Shown here: piece by piece, positions 43,774 through 52,623 of the stretch
Layout: every line of letters starts with the position of its first letter
Position numbering within the stretch: position 1 is the first letter of the stretch
Assembly (NCBI RefSeq): GCF_003947415.1
Contig: NZ_QHKL01000008.1
Location: 62,001 to 126,000, forward strand
Length of the DNA: 64,000 nt
Direction of reading: 5' to 3'
Source: Amycolatopsis sp. WAC 01376
GTDB lineage: Bacteria > Actinomycetota > Actinomycetes > Mycobacteriales > Pseudonocardiaceae
The notes under the pieces: model-generated
What the model saw: only the letters and a program-made list of their open reading frames with translations
Told to the model about the DNA's origin: nothing
The model's database searches: none
Position numbers and translations under genes: made by a program

Positions 43774-44861
43774 CAGTACTGCTTCTTCACGGCGTCGAGC
43801 AGCCGCTCCAGCGTTTCGAACGACGGCGGCTCGACGGCGTCGACCAGATCCGACGGCACCGGCGCCTTGGCCGCGGCGACGACGTCGGCGAACAACCGCG
43901 GGTCCCCGGTGCGGAAGCCGAAGGTGGCGGCGAGTTTCCCCAGTTCCGGGTCGGTCGCCAGCAGCCTTCCGACCTGGTCGCCGTTCGGCTTCAACGGGAC
44001 CAGTGTGTGCTTGGAGTACACCGTCGGCGCCATGTAGAGCAGGCGCATGTCCGGCCGGATCGAGCCGTCCGCGCGGACCAGCCGGTCGACGAACTGCGAT
44101 TCGTAGATCAGCGCCAGCGGCGTCTTGCCCATCCCCGCGGCGAGATAGTCCTCGAACGGCCCTTCGGTGCTGTTCTGCGTGTAGCCCTGGTCGATGAACA
44201 GCTTCGACACGCCGGGCAGCACCTTCGCCTCGGCTTCCGGCGTGCTGACCACGTTGTTGCCGTTGGCGACGAAGGAAACGATCGACAGGTACATCGCCGC
44301 CGAGTTCGATTCACGCGGATCCGTGGTCGTGACCAGCACGTTCTTGCGGGCCGGGAACGCGGTGTTGCCGGGGAGCTGGTCCCAGCGCGTGCCCCGCTGC
44401 GCGAGTTCGAGGTACTTCGCGACGTCGAGCACCTGGTAGTCCCCGGCGCCCTTGCGCACGATCCCGTTGGCGCTCAAGAGGTTCACGATCGGCTCGAAGG
44501 TCGCGACCGCCATCGGCGACTGGAACGGCGTGTGCACGCCGGTCACCTTGTGGTCGCGCTGGATCCGCTGCGCGGCCGGCGACGAGGACGGGAACGCGAA
44601 CTCGTACTTCCTGAGGTCCATACTCGCGATCTGCCGCGAACCGGCGGTGTCGGCCTCGACCTTCAGCCCGTGCCGGCCGAACGCTTCCGCCACCCGCTTG
44701 TCGGAGAAGAAGGCCAGCTTCTCCGATCCGATGACACCACGCACCGTGGTCAGATCGGTCCCCTGCGCGGTGTTCTCATCACCGCCGCGGCCCCAGACGA
44801 TCACGGCGACCACGGCCAGCAGCAGCACCACTGCCAGGCCGATCGACAGACGACGTTTCAT
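43773..44861 (-). CDS. Membrane-anchored solute-binding-like protein, first gene of the TelA operon
   Basis: The product has 362 residues. The start MKRRLSIGLAVVLLLAVVAVIVWG is an uncleaved anchor or signal helix. The body resembles an extracellular binding protein (VRGVIGSEKLAFFSDKRVAE, LVTTTDPRESNSAAMYLSIV, LALIYESQFVDRLVRADGSI). I do not recognise a specific ligand. Its stop shares one base with the TelA ATG. The second binding-protein domain in the VWA gene suggests the two proteins act together outside the membrane. Confidence 0.75.
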   Translation of the reverse strand: MKRRLSIGLAVVLLLAVVAVIVWGRGGDENTAQGTDLTTVRGVIGSEKLAFFSDKRVAEAFGRHGLKVEADTAGSRQIASMDLRKYEFAFPSSSPAAQRIQRDHKVTGVHTPFQSPMAVATFEPIVNLLSANGIVRKGAGDYQVLDVAKYLELAQRGTRWDQLPGNTAFPARKNVLVTTTDPRESNSAAMYLSIVSFVANGNNVVSTPEAEAKVLPGVSKLFIDQGYTQNSTEGPFEDYLAAGMGKTPLALIYESQFVDRLVRADGSIRPDMRLLYMAPTVYSKHTLVPLKPNGDQVGRLLATDPELGKLAATFGFRTGDPRLFADVVAAAKAPVPSDLVDAVEPPSFETLERLLDAVKKQY

Positions 44862-45000
44862 CGGCCCACCCCCTCGTTCACCAGCTCGATCTTTCAGCCC
44901 GTTCGACTCTTTTGACGCGCGGGTGAGCCATTTCGAAATGAACGATCGATGAACGAAAGAAGTCGTCAGTTCCTGGCGAACCGTTGGGGTGGAAGGAAAA

Positions 45001-46422
45001 TCAGATCACGGACTGCTCCGAGACCGGCAGGCACACGGTGAAGCGCGTGTCACCCGGCGCCGAATCGACGCGCAGGTCGCCCTGATGCCGTTCGACGACG
45101 ATGCGCCAGGAGATGTCCAGGCCGAGCCCGGTCCCCTGCCCCACCGGCTTCGTGGTGAAGAACGGTTCGAAGATCCGCTGCCGCACCTCCGCCGGGATCC
45201 CGGGACCGGTGTCACCGATCTCGACGTGCACGTGATCGTTCACCCTGGACGTCCGCAGGGTCAGCGTGCCCTCGGTCCCCATGGCGCCGAGCGCGTTGTC
45301 GATGATGTTCGTCCACACCTGGTTCAGCTCGCCCGCGTACGCCGGGATCCTCGGCACCGCGTGGTCGTACTCCTTCACGACCCGGATTCCCGGCCCGATC
45401 TTCCCGGCGAGCATGACGAGGGTGGAGTCGAGTCCTTCGTGGACGTCGATCCACTGGTGCGGCGCGCGGTCCATCTGGGAGTACTGCTTGGCCTTGCCGA
45501 CCAGCACCGAGATGCGGGTGGTCGAATCCTCGATCTCACCCATCAGCATCTCGGTCTCGAGCGCGTACGCCAGCCAGCGGACGGCGCCGTCGAGGAAGGT
45601 CTCCCCCACCGAATCCAGCAGGCGATCGAGATCGGGCACGGTCAGCCCGGCGCGGACGTAGATGTCGGCGAGGTCCCAGCCCTGGTCGATACCGTGGCCG
45701 TCGAACCAGTCGCCGATCTCGTCCTCGCGGTCGGCCTGCTGCATCGCGGACAGCTTCGGCGCCGAGGTGACCTGTTTGACCAGCTGTTCCTGGATTTCGA
45801 GCAACTGCTCCAGCAGTGACGGGTCGACGTTCTTCTTCGCCAGCATCGCGAGTTTGTGCCGCATCCCGGCGACCCGCTCCCGCAGCGACGCCGTCGCGGG
45901 GACGGCCGCCGCGGCCGGGTTGTTGAGTTCGTGGGTCAACCCGGCGGAAAGCTCGCCGAGCGCCAGCAGCCGCCGCCGCGAACCGATCACGGTGTCGCTG
46001 TTGCGCCAGCCGAGGTACATGCCCTCCAGCAGATGTGTCGCCATCGGGAACCAGCGGCGGAACTCGGTGGCGAACTCGGCCGCGGGCAAGGTCAGGAAGG
46101 TGAGGTCGCTGACCGCGTGCACCGAAGCGCCGTAGGTGTGTTCGGTCTCCTGGTGCACGAAGAACTGCGTCGCGCCGCAGTAGGCGCCGCGCTGATCGGA
46201 CCGGATCGTCTCGACCTCGGTGTCGCCGACGAGCCGTGTCATCCGCAACGCGCCGGACAGCAGGAGGTAGAAGCAGGTGGCGGGTTCACCCTCGCGCATG
46301 ACCGTGGTGCCGCCGCTGTACTGCTCCAGCTTGGCGTGTTCGTCGATCCAGTCCAGCTGTTCGTCGCTGAGGTGCTCGAAGAGGAAGAGCCCGCGCAGTT
46401 CCTCCCTTGGCAGAACGCTCAT
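45001..46422 (-). CDS. Sensor histidine kinase with cNMP-binding domain
   Basis: The 473-residue kinase has an N-terminal cyclic-nucleotide-binding fold (LFEHLSDEQLDWIDEHAKLE, TTVMREGEPATCFYLLLSGA, about residues 12-130). It then has an H-box HELNNPAAAAVPATASLRER (phospho-His), a long helical linker, N-box QVWTNIIDNALGAMG, G1 DTGPGIP, F-box FEPFFTTK and G2 GQGTGLGL. There is no membrane helix, so it is cytosolic and could sense cNMP or redox. It overlaps the response-regulator fusion gene (ATGA) and is its partner. Confidence 0.92.
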   Translation of the reverse strand: MSVLPREELRGLFLFEHLSDEQLDWIDEHAKLEQYSGGTTVMREGEPATCFYLLLSGALRMTRLVGDTEVETIRSDQRGAYCGATQFFVHQETEHTYGASVHAVSDLTFLTLPAAEFATEFRRWFPMATHLLEGMYLGWRNSDTVIGSRRRLLALGELSAGLTHELNNPAAAAVPATASLRERVAGMRHKLAMLAKKNVDPSLLEQLLEIQEQLVKQVTSAPKLSAMQQADREDEIGDWFDGHGIDQGWDLADIYVRAGLTVPDLDRLLDSVGETFLDGAVRWLAYALETEMLMGEIEDSTTRISVLVGKAKQYSQMDRAPHQWIDVHEGLDSTLVMLAGKIGPGIRVVKEYDHAVPRIPAYAGELNQVWTNIIDNALGAMGTEGTLTLRTSRVNDHVHVEIGDTGPGIPAEVRQRIFEPFFTTKPVGQGTGLGLDISWRIVVERHQGDLRVDSAPGDTRFTVCLPVSEQSVI

Positions 46423-48074
46423 TGCTCCTCCAGGTATCGGTGGACGAGGGTGACCGCCATGGCGCCTTCACCCACGGCCGACGCGACGCGCTTCACCGAC
46501 GCCGCCCGCACGTCGCCCGCCACGAACACACCGGGGATGGACGACTCCAGGTAGTGCGGGTCGCGGTCCAGCGGCCAGCCCGGCGGCGGACCGCCGTCGG
46601 TGAGCAGATCGGGGCCGGTCCGCACGAAACCGTGGTCGTCACGCTGGATCTCCGTGCCGAGCCAGTCGGTGCGCGGCGCGGCGCCGATGAAGATGAAGAG
46701 GTGACCGGTGGGCACGGTCTCGGTGGTGGAACCGTTCTCGCACAAGGTCAGCCGTTCGAGATGATCGTCGCCGTGCGCCTCGACCACGGTGGTCCGGGTG
46801 CGGACGTGGATGTTCTCGATCCCGGCGATCTGCTCGATCAGGTAGTGCGACATCGACGCTTCGAGCGACTGGCCGCGGACGAGGATGGTGACGTCGGCGG
46901 CGTGCTTGGAGAAGAACACCGCCGCCTGGCCCGCCGAGTTCGCGCCGCCGACGATGTAGACGTGCTCGCCCTTGCATTCGGGCGCTTCGGTGGCGGCGGA
47001 GCCGTAGTAGACGCCGCGGCCGGCGAGTTCGGCGATCCCGGGAGCCTCCAGCGCCCGATAGGTGACGCCGCTGGCCAGCACCACGGAATGCGCGGCGATC
47101 TCGGTCCCGTCGCCGAACATGACCACGCGCGCCGAACCACGTGCTTCGAGGCCGACGACGTCGCGGGCGGTGAGCACCTCGGCGCCGAACTTGAGTGCCT
47201 GCCGCCGCGCGCGGTCGGTGAGCTGCGCGCCGGAAACGCCGTCCGGGAAGCCGAGATAGTTCTCGATGCGGGAGCTGGTGCCCGCCTGTCCGCCGGTCGC
47301 CTTGCGCTCGACGATGACGGTGCGCAGCCCCTCCGACGCGCCGTACACGGCCGCCCCGAGGCCGGCGGGCCCGCCGCCGATCACGATCAGGTCGTAGAAC
47401 TCCTGCGCGGGCCGGGTGGACAGGCCGACGGCGTCGGCGAGTTCGGGCCCGGACGGCTGACGCAGCACCGTGCCGTCCGGCGTGACCAGCACCGGGATGT
47501 CCTGCGGCGCCGCGTCCGCCGCGTCGAGGATCCGGCGGCCCTCGTCGTCGTCCACCGAGTACCAGCGGTACGGCACGGCGTTGCGCGCCAGGAAATCGCG
47601 CAGGTGGAACGACGGCGACGAATACCGGTGGCCGATGAGCTTGATCTCGTCGACCGGCCGCTCCCCCACCGCGCGCCAGGTCTCCACCAGCGCGTCGATG
47701 ACCGGGTAGAGCTTCTCCTCCGGCGGATCCCACGGCTTGAGGAGGTAATGGTCGACGTCGACGACGTTGATCGCCTGGATCGCGGCGTCGGTGTCGGCGT
47801 AGGCGGTCAGCAGCGCGCGGCGGGCGTGCGGGAACAGGTCCATCGCCTTCTCGAGGAAGACGATGCCGTCCATCTGCGGCATCCGGTAGTCGGCGAGGAT
47901 CGCGGCCACGGCGTCGCCGCGCAGCTTGAGCTCGCGCAACGCTTCGAGGGCGTCGGCACCGGAATCGGCCCGGATGATCCGATAGTCCTTCCCGTACCTT
48001 CTGCGCAGGTCGCGGGCGACCGAACGGGACACGGCGGGATCGTCGTCGACGGTCAAGAGGATCGGCTGGCTCAC
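46419..48074 (-). CDS. Response regulator fused to thioredoxin reductase-like flavoprotein
   Basis: The product has 551 residues. Residues 1-130 are a REC domain (DDDP acidic pocket, LADYRMPQMDG with phospho-Asp, LLTAYAD, LLKPW). Residues 150-225 are a glutaredoxin/thioredoxin-like segment (IGHRYSSPSFHLRDFLARNA, RILDAADAAP, DIPVLVTPDGTVL). Residues 230-551 are a FAD/NAD disulfide-reductase-like domain (VIGGGPAGLGAAVYGASEG, FPDGVSGAQL, IVGGANSAGQAAVFFSKHA, VFVAGDVRAASVKRVASAVG). The usual TrxR active-site pair CATC is replaced by SAATEAPEC, leaving one Cys. The histidine kinase follows immediately. The combination suggests redox output in place of DNA binding. Confidence 0.92.
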   Translation of the reverse strand: MSQPILLTVDDDPAVSRSVARDLRRRYGKDYRIIRADSGADALEALRELKLRGDAVAAILADYRMPQMDGIVFLEKAMDLFPHARRALLTAYADTDAAIQAINVVDVDHYLLKPWDPPEEKLYPVIDALVETWRAVGERPVDEIKLIGHRYSSPSFHLRDFLARNAVPYRWYSVDDDEGRRILDAADAAPQDIPVLVTPDGTVLRQPSGPELADAVGLSTRPAQEFYDLIVIGGGPAGLGAAVYGASEGLRTVIVERKATGGQAGTSSRIENYLGFPDGVSGAQLTDRARRQALKFGAEVLTARDVVGLEARGSARVVMFGDGTEIAAHSVVLASGVTYRALEAPGIAELAGRGVYYGSAATEAPECKGEHVYIVGGANSAGQAAVFFSKHAADVTILVRGQSLEASMSHYLIEQIAGIENIHVRTRTTVVEAHGDDHLERLTLCENGSTTETVPTGHLFIFIGAAPRTDWLGTEIQRDDHGFVRTGPDLLTDGGPPPGWPLDRDPHYLESSIPGVFVAGDVRAASVKRVASAVGEGAMAVTLVHRYLEEQ

Positions 48075-48099
48075 CGGATCAGCCTATTACGTTGGGGCC

Positions 48100-48825
48100 A
48101 TGCTGACCGAAGCCGAAGAAGTGATCCACGCCCGTGCCGTCGTCGCGGGCGAGGCGGCCGACGGCGCCGGTCTTCCCGGCACCTTCTCCGCGTGGCGCGA
48201 GGACGGGCTGCTCGTGGTCATGGCCACGGCGCCGGAGCTGCGGTTCCTGCGCACGATCTCCGGGATCACCGACGACAACCTGGCGCGGGCCGTCCGGCTC
48301 GCCGGGGCGTCGTGCTGGGACGGCGATCCGCCGACGCTGGTGCTGCCGCCGGGTCTCCCCCACGGCACCGGTCTCGTGCCCGCCGGTGTCCGTCCGATCG
48401 CGATCCTTCCGCTCGCCGGACTCGCGGCCGAGGACGCGGACGTCGACGACGCACCCGACATCGACGTTTTCCTCCGCATCCTGCTGGAGGGTTACGAAAG
48501 CGGCGACGCGGTGACGTCGTTCATCGCCGCCGAGCACGCCGATCCGCGGCTCCGGCGGTCGCTGCTCATCGAGGACGGTGTGCCGATCTCCGCCGCGGCC
48601 CTGAGTGCGCACGGACCGGGTGTCCTCCTCGGCGGATCCGCCACGCCACGGGCTCATCGCGGCAAAGGAGCACAGGCGAGGCTGCTCCTCCACGGCCTGA
48701 CCGCGGCCGCCCGCGAAGGCCGCCGCTTCGCCGTCGCGACCGCTGTGGAAGGTTCGCCGAGCCTGTCGAACCTGCGCCGTGCCGGGGCACGGATCCAGCT
48801 GCGACAAGCGTTCAGGCCCGCGTGA
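48100..48825 (+). CDS. GNAT acetyltransferase-like protein
   Basis: The 241-residue product has a GNAT C-terminal half (ISAAALSAHGPGVLLGGSAT, RAHRGKGAQARLLLHGLTAA). The N-terminal half (about 110 residues) looks like a second, degenerate GNAT unit. The acetyl-CoA loop RAHRGKGAQ is intact. The acceptor is unknown. The gene is divergent from the response-regulator gene. Its end overlaps the DUF308 gene by 14 bases (convergent). Confidence 0.78.
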   Translation: MLTEAEEVIHARAVVAGEAADGAGLPGTFSAWREDGLLVVMATAPELRFLRTISGITDDNLARAVRLAGASCWDGDPPTLVLPPGLPHGTGLVPAGVRPIAILPLAGLAAEDADVDDAPDIDVFLRILLEGYESGDAVTSFIAAEHADPRLRRSLLIEDGVPISAAALSAHGPGVLLGGSATPRAHRGKGAQARLLLHGLTAAAREGRRFAVATAVEGSPSLSNLRRAGARIQLRQAFRPA

Positions 48826-49366
48826 GTTTGCGCAGGCGGAAGGCCAGTACCAGCAGCATCACGCCGTACAGCAGGGCGTAGATCCCGACCAGGAGCGCGA
48901 TCCCGTAGGCACCGGCGATCGGGTTGAACACGATCACGATGCCGGCGATCAGCGAAAGCGCGCCCGCGGCGATGAGGAACGCCTCACCCTCGATCTGCTT
49001 GCGCAGCCGGATCGCCGCGACGATCTCGACGATGCCGGTGAAGATCGCCCAGAAACCGACCAGCAGCGCCAGCACGAGCACCGTGATCCCCGGCCAGACC
49101 AGGACCAGGACACCGGCGATGATCCCGAAGGCGCCCAGGACTCCGTAGGCGGCGCGATGAGCGGCGTCACCCGGCCGGAAGGCCTGCATCAGGCCGCCGA
49201 TGCCGTCGATGATCGCGTAGATGCCGTAGATGATCGCGAGGGCGAGGACCGTGGCTCCCGGCCAGATCAACGCGAGGATGCCGAACAGGATGGCGAAACC
49301 CCCGCGCAGGGCGGCGAGCGGCCAGGCCAGGCGGGGTTCGACGACGGTGAGACCGACGAGAGGCAT
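48812..49366 (-). CDS. DUF308/HdeD-like membrane protein
   Basis: The 184-residue product has six membrane segments in three hairpins (LRGGFAILFGILALIWPGAT, VLALAIIYGIYAIIDGIGGL, AFGIIAGVLVLVWPGITVLV, ALLVGFWAIFTGIVEIVAAI, LSLIAGIVIVFNPIAGAYGI, ALLVGIYALLYGVMLLVLAF). This pattern, with its repeated WPG at helix ends, is that of DUF308 (HdeD-like). HdeD in Escherichia coli helps acid resistance; here the role is unknown. I take the ATG at 49366, which begins the hydrophobic part; an upstream extension is rejected. Confidence 0.85.
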   Translation of the reverse strand: MPLVGLTVVEPRLAWPLAALRGGFAILFGILALIWPGATVLALAIIYGIYAIIDGIGGLMQAFRPGDAAHRAAYGVLGAFGIIAGVLVLVWPGITVLVLALLVGFWAIFTGIVEIVAAIRLRKQIEGEAFLIAAGALSLIAGIVIVFNPIAGAYGIALLVGIYALLYGVMLLVLAFRLRKLTRA

Positions 49367-49467
49367 TGCCCGAGTATCGGAGCGCCGGGAGGCTCGCGCG
49401 CGGCACGCCACTCGTTCGGGGGAGGCCGGTGCGCGCCGCGACCGCCATCCCGGCGCGCACCGGGGTA

Positions 49468-51621
49468 TCAGGGATAAGCGACCAGATTGGCCACCGTCGA
49501 TCCCGAATTCGCCGGTCCGCCGCGGTCGTTGACGACCCGCGCGATGGTCCCGTTCCCGCCGAGCGAGACGGCGACCATGCTCCGGAACCGGACATTCGCG
49601 TTGTCCGGCGCTTCGATCGCGCGATCCGCCACCACACTCGGATCGACGTTGAAGTAGCAGTAGCTGCCGAGCCCGTACGCCTCGTGGGCCGTCACCGAGT
49701 TCGCCACCTTGTAGGCCGCGTAACCCCGCGTCGAGCCGTTCATCCAGGCGGCCTGATTCGGTGGGTCGTAAGGCATTTCGTTCTGATAGAAGTACGTCCG
49801 GCCGCGCTCGCCATTCCAGATCGTCTGGTACTTCTGATAATGCTCGACGAACAGGCCGTACATCGTGGCGTCGTCACCGTTGACGATCAACCCGGTGTCG
49901 GCGGTGTTGGTGTTCCACCCGACCCCGCTGCCGTGGTCGGCACGCCAGATCCACAGATGGTCACCGATGACGTCGTCGCTGTTGACCACCAGGCTGTTCG
50001 TGGCCTTGCCGACGCCCGCCCCGCCGACGCGGAAGAACACGTCGTGCAGCGAAGTCGGGTTGGCCGCGTGATCCTGCGCGGAGTTCGCCGGACCGACCTC
50101 CATCAACGTGTTCGAGTTCGTCGTACCCGCGTCGATCAGCACGCCGGCGACCTTGACGCCGTCGATGTCGGCCACCGTCATCGCGGTGATGCCGTTGTCC
50201 GGGATCAGTGTCGCCAGGCCGAGGCCGAGCACGACGGTGTCCGGCCGGGTGACGCGGAGCGTCTCGGCGAGGTGATAGACACCCGGCGTGATCAGGAGGT
50301 CCTTGCCCGCGGCGATGGCGGCGTTGATCTGCGACGCCGTCGTGCCGGGCTTCGCGATGAAGAACCGGCTGATCGGCAGCGACGACCCCGGCTGCCCGGC
50401 GCCCCAGGTGATACCGGAAGCGTTGGTGCGCTTGGCGGGCACGAAGACCTGATACGCGCCCGCGTCGTCGACGTACAGGAACGGCTTCTCCCGCACGACC
50501 GGGGTCGTGTCCACCGCGGTGTACGGCGGATTGGGGAAACTGGTGGACGGCGCGCCGGCGACGCCGGCGAACACCATGTTCCAGTTGGAGCCGCTCCAGC
50601 TCCCGAACTGCGAGTTGCGCGAGATCCACTGCTGCTGCGAGCCCGACCGGACCTGACCGTCGACCTTCACGTCGGACATCCAGCCGCCACTGGACCAGCC
50701 GCCGTCGTCGAGCTGCAGATTGCCGCGGACATGCATGCGGCGGTAGGGCGCGGCCTGTGAAACGGCCCAGCGATCCGTGCCGCCTGCCGGGTTCACGGAC
50801 AGGTTTTCCGCGCCACGCCAGAAGTTCTGCGTCGCGTTACCCTGGAACCAGTCGGCCTCCGCGTGCACCGCGCCGTTGATCGTCACGTTGTCGGGCGAGA
50901 GGCCGAGCCCGAGCACCTGCGTGTAGAACCCGACGTTGACGTCGACGTTGTACGAGCCCGGTTTGAACAGCAGCGCCGTCCGGTTCGAGCCGAACTGGCT
51001 GGTCTCCTGCCGCGAGAACACGCTGTCGACCTGGGACTGGATCGCCGACTGCGACATACCGGGATCGAAGACGAGCACGTTCGGCCCGAGGTCGGGGTTC
51101 GCGGTGCCGGTGACCGGGGTGAGCCGGAAGGACTGGGCGCCGGTGCCGTTGCAGGCGTACTGCTGGAGCTGGATGCTGTCCTGGGTCGACAGGCCCGGGA
51201 TGTCCAGGCACTTGCCGCTGTTGCGGCTCACGAAGTGATACGCCCCACCGGATTCCTCGACCGGCTGCCACTGCTGGTTGTTTCCTCCGCCGAAGGCCCA
51301 CAGATGGACCAGCCCGCCGTCGGCCGTCGACACTTCGGCGACGTCCCACACCCGCGCCGGGTCGTTGCGCGTGTTGACCCGGAAGTAGCCACCCGACGTG
51401 GGCTGGAACTGCCACTGCTGGGAGAAGGTCCGATTGCAGGCGTACTGCTGGACGACCGTTCCGTTCGCCGATCCGGCGGCCCGCGCGTCCACGCATTTCC
51501 CGCCGGTGGTCGTCACCGCGTACCAGGTATCGGGAACGATGGCCGCCTGCGCCGCCGGAGCCACCACGATCAGCGCTCCGACCAGGGAAAACAGGGCTAT
51601 CAGGGCTGCTTTGGCCCGCAT
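49468..51621 (-). CDS. Secreted ricin-lectin and beta-helix protein
   Basis: The product has 717 residues. The signal peptide is MRAKAALIALFSLVGALIVVAPAAQA. Residues 30-175 are a ricin-type beta-trefoil lectin (TTGGKCVDARAAGSANGTVV, QQYACNRTFSQQWQF, GKCLDIPGLSTQDSIQLQQ, repeated QxW). Residues 180-717 form a large parallel beta-helix-like domain (VLVFDPGMSQSAIQSQVDSV, NRTALLFKPGSYNVDVNVGF, YRRMHVRGNLQLDDGGWSSG, SLVVNSDDVIGDHLWIWRAD). Actinobacterial relatives have been labelled adenylyl cyclase or coagulation factor 5/8 proteins, both probably wrong. A glucan-active (GH55/GH87-like) enzyme is my best guess from the fold, unproven. Confidence 0.75.
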   Translation of the reverse strand: MRAKAALIALFSLVGALIVVAPAAQAAIVPDTWYAVTTTGGKCVDARAAGSANGTVVQQYACNRTFSQQWQFQPTSGGYFRVNTRNDPARVWDVAEVSTADGGLVHLWAFGGGNNQQWQPVEESGGAYHFVSRNSGKCLDIPGLSTQDSIQLQQYACNGTGAQSFRLTPVTGTANPDLGPNVLVFDPGMSQSAIQSQVDSVFSRQETSQFGSNRTALLFKPGSYNVDVNVGFYTQVLGLGLSPDNVTINGAVHAEADWFQGNATQNFWRGAENLSVNPAGGTDRWAVSQAAPYRRMHVRGNLQLDDGGWSSGGWMSDVKVDGQVRSGSQQQWISRNSQFGSWSGSNWNMVFAGVAGAPSTSFPNPPYTAVDTTPVVREKPFLYVDDAGAYQVFVPAKRTNASGITWGAGQPGSSLPISRFFIAKPGTTASQINAAIAAGKDLLITPGVYHLAETLRVTRPDTVVLGLGLATLIPDNGITAMTVADIDGVKVAGVLIDAGTTNSNTLMEVGPANSAQDHAANPTSLHDVFFRVGGAGVGKATNSLVVNSDDVIGDHLWIWRADHGSGVGWNTNTADTGLIVNGDDATMYGLFVEHYQKYQTIWNGERGRTYFYQNEMPYDPPNQAAWMNGSTRGYAAYKVANSVTAHEAYGLGSYCYFNVDPSVVADRAIEAPDNANVRFRSMVAVSLGGNGTIARVVNDRGGPANSGSTVANLVAYP

Positions 51622-51890
51622 CAGGACCTCCTCCGCGTCATTCGGGCAGGACGAGCTGAGGCGGGAGCCCAGTGGAGACGCGGCGTAGCGGGCGGGGACC
51701 TCGGCGTCACGATGGACGAAAACGTAACGGCGGTCACACGCGGAGTCAATACACGCCTAAAAATAAGTTGCAAAGATGCAGGTCAGTACCTGTCCGGCGG
51801 TTCCAGGCAGCACAGAGTGACCCCCGCGCGAACGGCCTCGGCGGGCGGTGTAATGTATGGACACACGAGATGCGGAGAACAACCCGCTCC
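51622..51890. other. Intergenic region before tRNA-Ala
   Basis: About 270 bases with an AT-rich patch (51755-51780) and a TGTAATGT element (51850-51857) 34 bases before the tRNA that may be its -10 region. No gene was seen. Confidence 0.4.
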
Positions 51891-51963
51891 GGGGCTATGG
51901 CGCAGCTGGTAGCGCACCTCACTGGCAGTGAGGGGGTCAGGGGTTCGAGTCCCCTTAGCTCCA
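51891..51963 (+). tRNA. tRNA-Ala (anticodon GGC)
   Basis: The cloverleaf is complete: acceptor arms GGGGCTA (51891-51897) and TAGCTCC (51956-51962), D-arm GCGC-AGCTGGTA-GCGC, anticodon stem CCTCA/TGAGG with loop CTGGCAG (anticodon GGC at 51924-51926), and T-arm AGGGG-TTCGAGT-CCCCT. The discriminator is A; CCA is not encoded. It decodes GCC/GCU alanine codons. Confidence 0.96.
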
Positions 51964-51976
51964 CAGTGACGAAACA

Positions 51977-52016
51977 CCGCCCACCTGGCAGGCTTGCCGA
52001 GGTAGGGCGGTTTTTT
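51977..52016 (+). terminator. Intrinsic terminator after tRNA-Ala
   Basis: CCGCCCACCT pairs with AGGTAGGGCGG (one bulge) and is followed by TTTTTT at 52011-52016. It is placed 14 bases after the tRNA. Confidence 0.85.
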
Positions 52017-52068
52017 CGTTCCACCTCACTTTGAGAATTGGCACAGCAAACTTCAGTTACTGTTCAGT

Positions 52069-52623
52069 AGCTGGAGCAAGGAATGGCTGACCGGGGTGAT
52101 CACCGAGATCCATGCTCGCTCCCGCGGCACCTACGGCGCACCACGGGTGCACGCCGAACTGCGCCTGGGGATGGGCATCATGGTCAGCCGCAAGACGGTC
52201 GCCAAACTCATGCGGGCAGCCGGGCTGGCGGGGATTCCGCGGCGGCAGACCCGCAAGAACCCCAAGATCGAGGTCCGCAGCGAGGACCTGGTCAACCGGA
52301 ATTTCCTGCGCACCCAAGCAAATCTGCTTTGGGTGTGCGACATCACCGAGCATCCCACTCGGGAAGGGAAGCTTTACCGCTGCGCGGTGCTGGACGCGTT
52401 CAGTCGCAAAATCGTGGGCTGGTCCATCGACAACAGCCAGAACACCACGCTCGTCGTGAACGCCCTGGAGATGGCAATCAGCAACCGGAATCCTGATCCT
52501 GGCACCGTTTTTCACTCCGACCACGGCGTGCAGTTCACGTCCTGGACCTTCACCAACCGAGTCAAGGCAGCCGGGCTGATGCCCTCGCTCGGAACCGTCG
52601 GTGACGGCTACGACAACGACTGA
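52069..52623 (+). pseudogene. Truncated IS3-family transposase (OrfB, rve domain)
   Basis: The frame is open from 52069 with a GTG at 52096. Residues fit the IS3 OrfB middle: HARSRGTYGAPRVHAELRLG, VSRKTVAKLMRAAGLAGIPR, LLWVCDITEHPTREGKLYRC (first catalytic Asp), FHSDHGVQFTS (second Asp). It stops at GTVGDGYDND, where intact transposases read GDAYDNALAES and go on to the catalytic Glu, so the active site is lost. Terminal inverted repeats were not found. It is a remnant beside the tRNA. Confidence 0.85.

Noticed and set aside
46960..47020. Functional thioredoxin reductase
   Set aside because: The CxxC redox pair is missing, so the flavoprotein domain is not a standard TrxR.
46407..48881. 824-codon plus-strand frame
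   Set aside because: It is antisense to the response regulator-flavoprotein gene, whose REC and FAD motifs are clear.
51891..51963. Integrative element with att repeats at the tRNA
   Set aside because: No second copy of the tRNA 3' end or integrase gene was found in the window.
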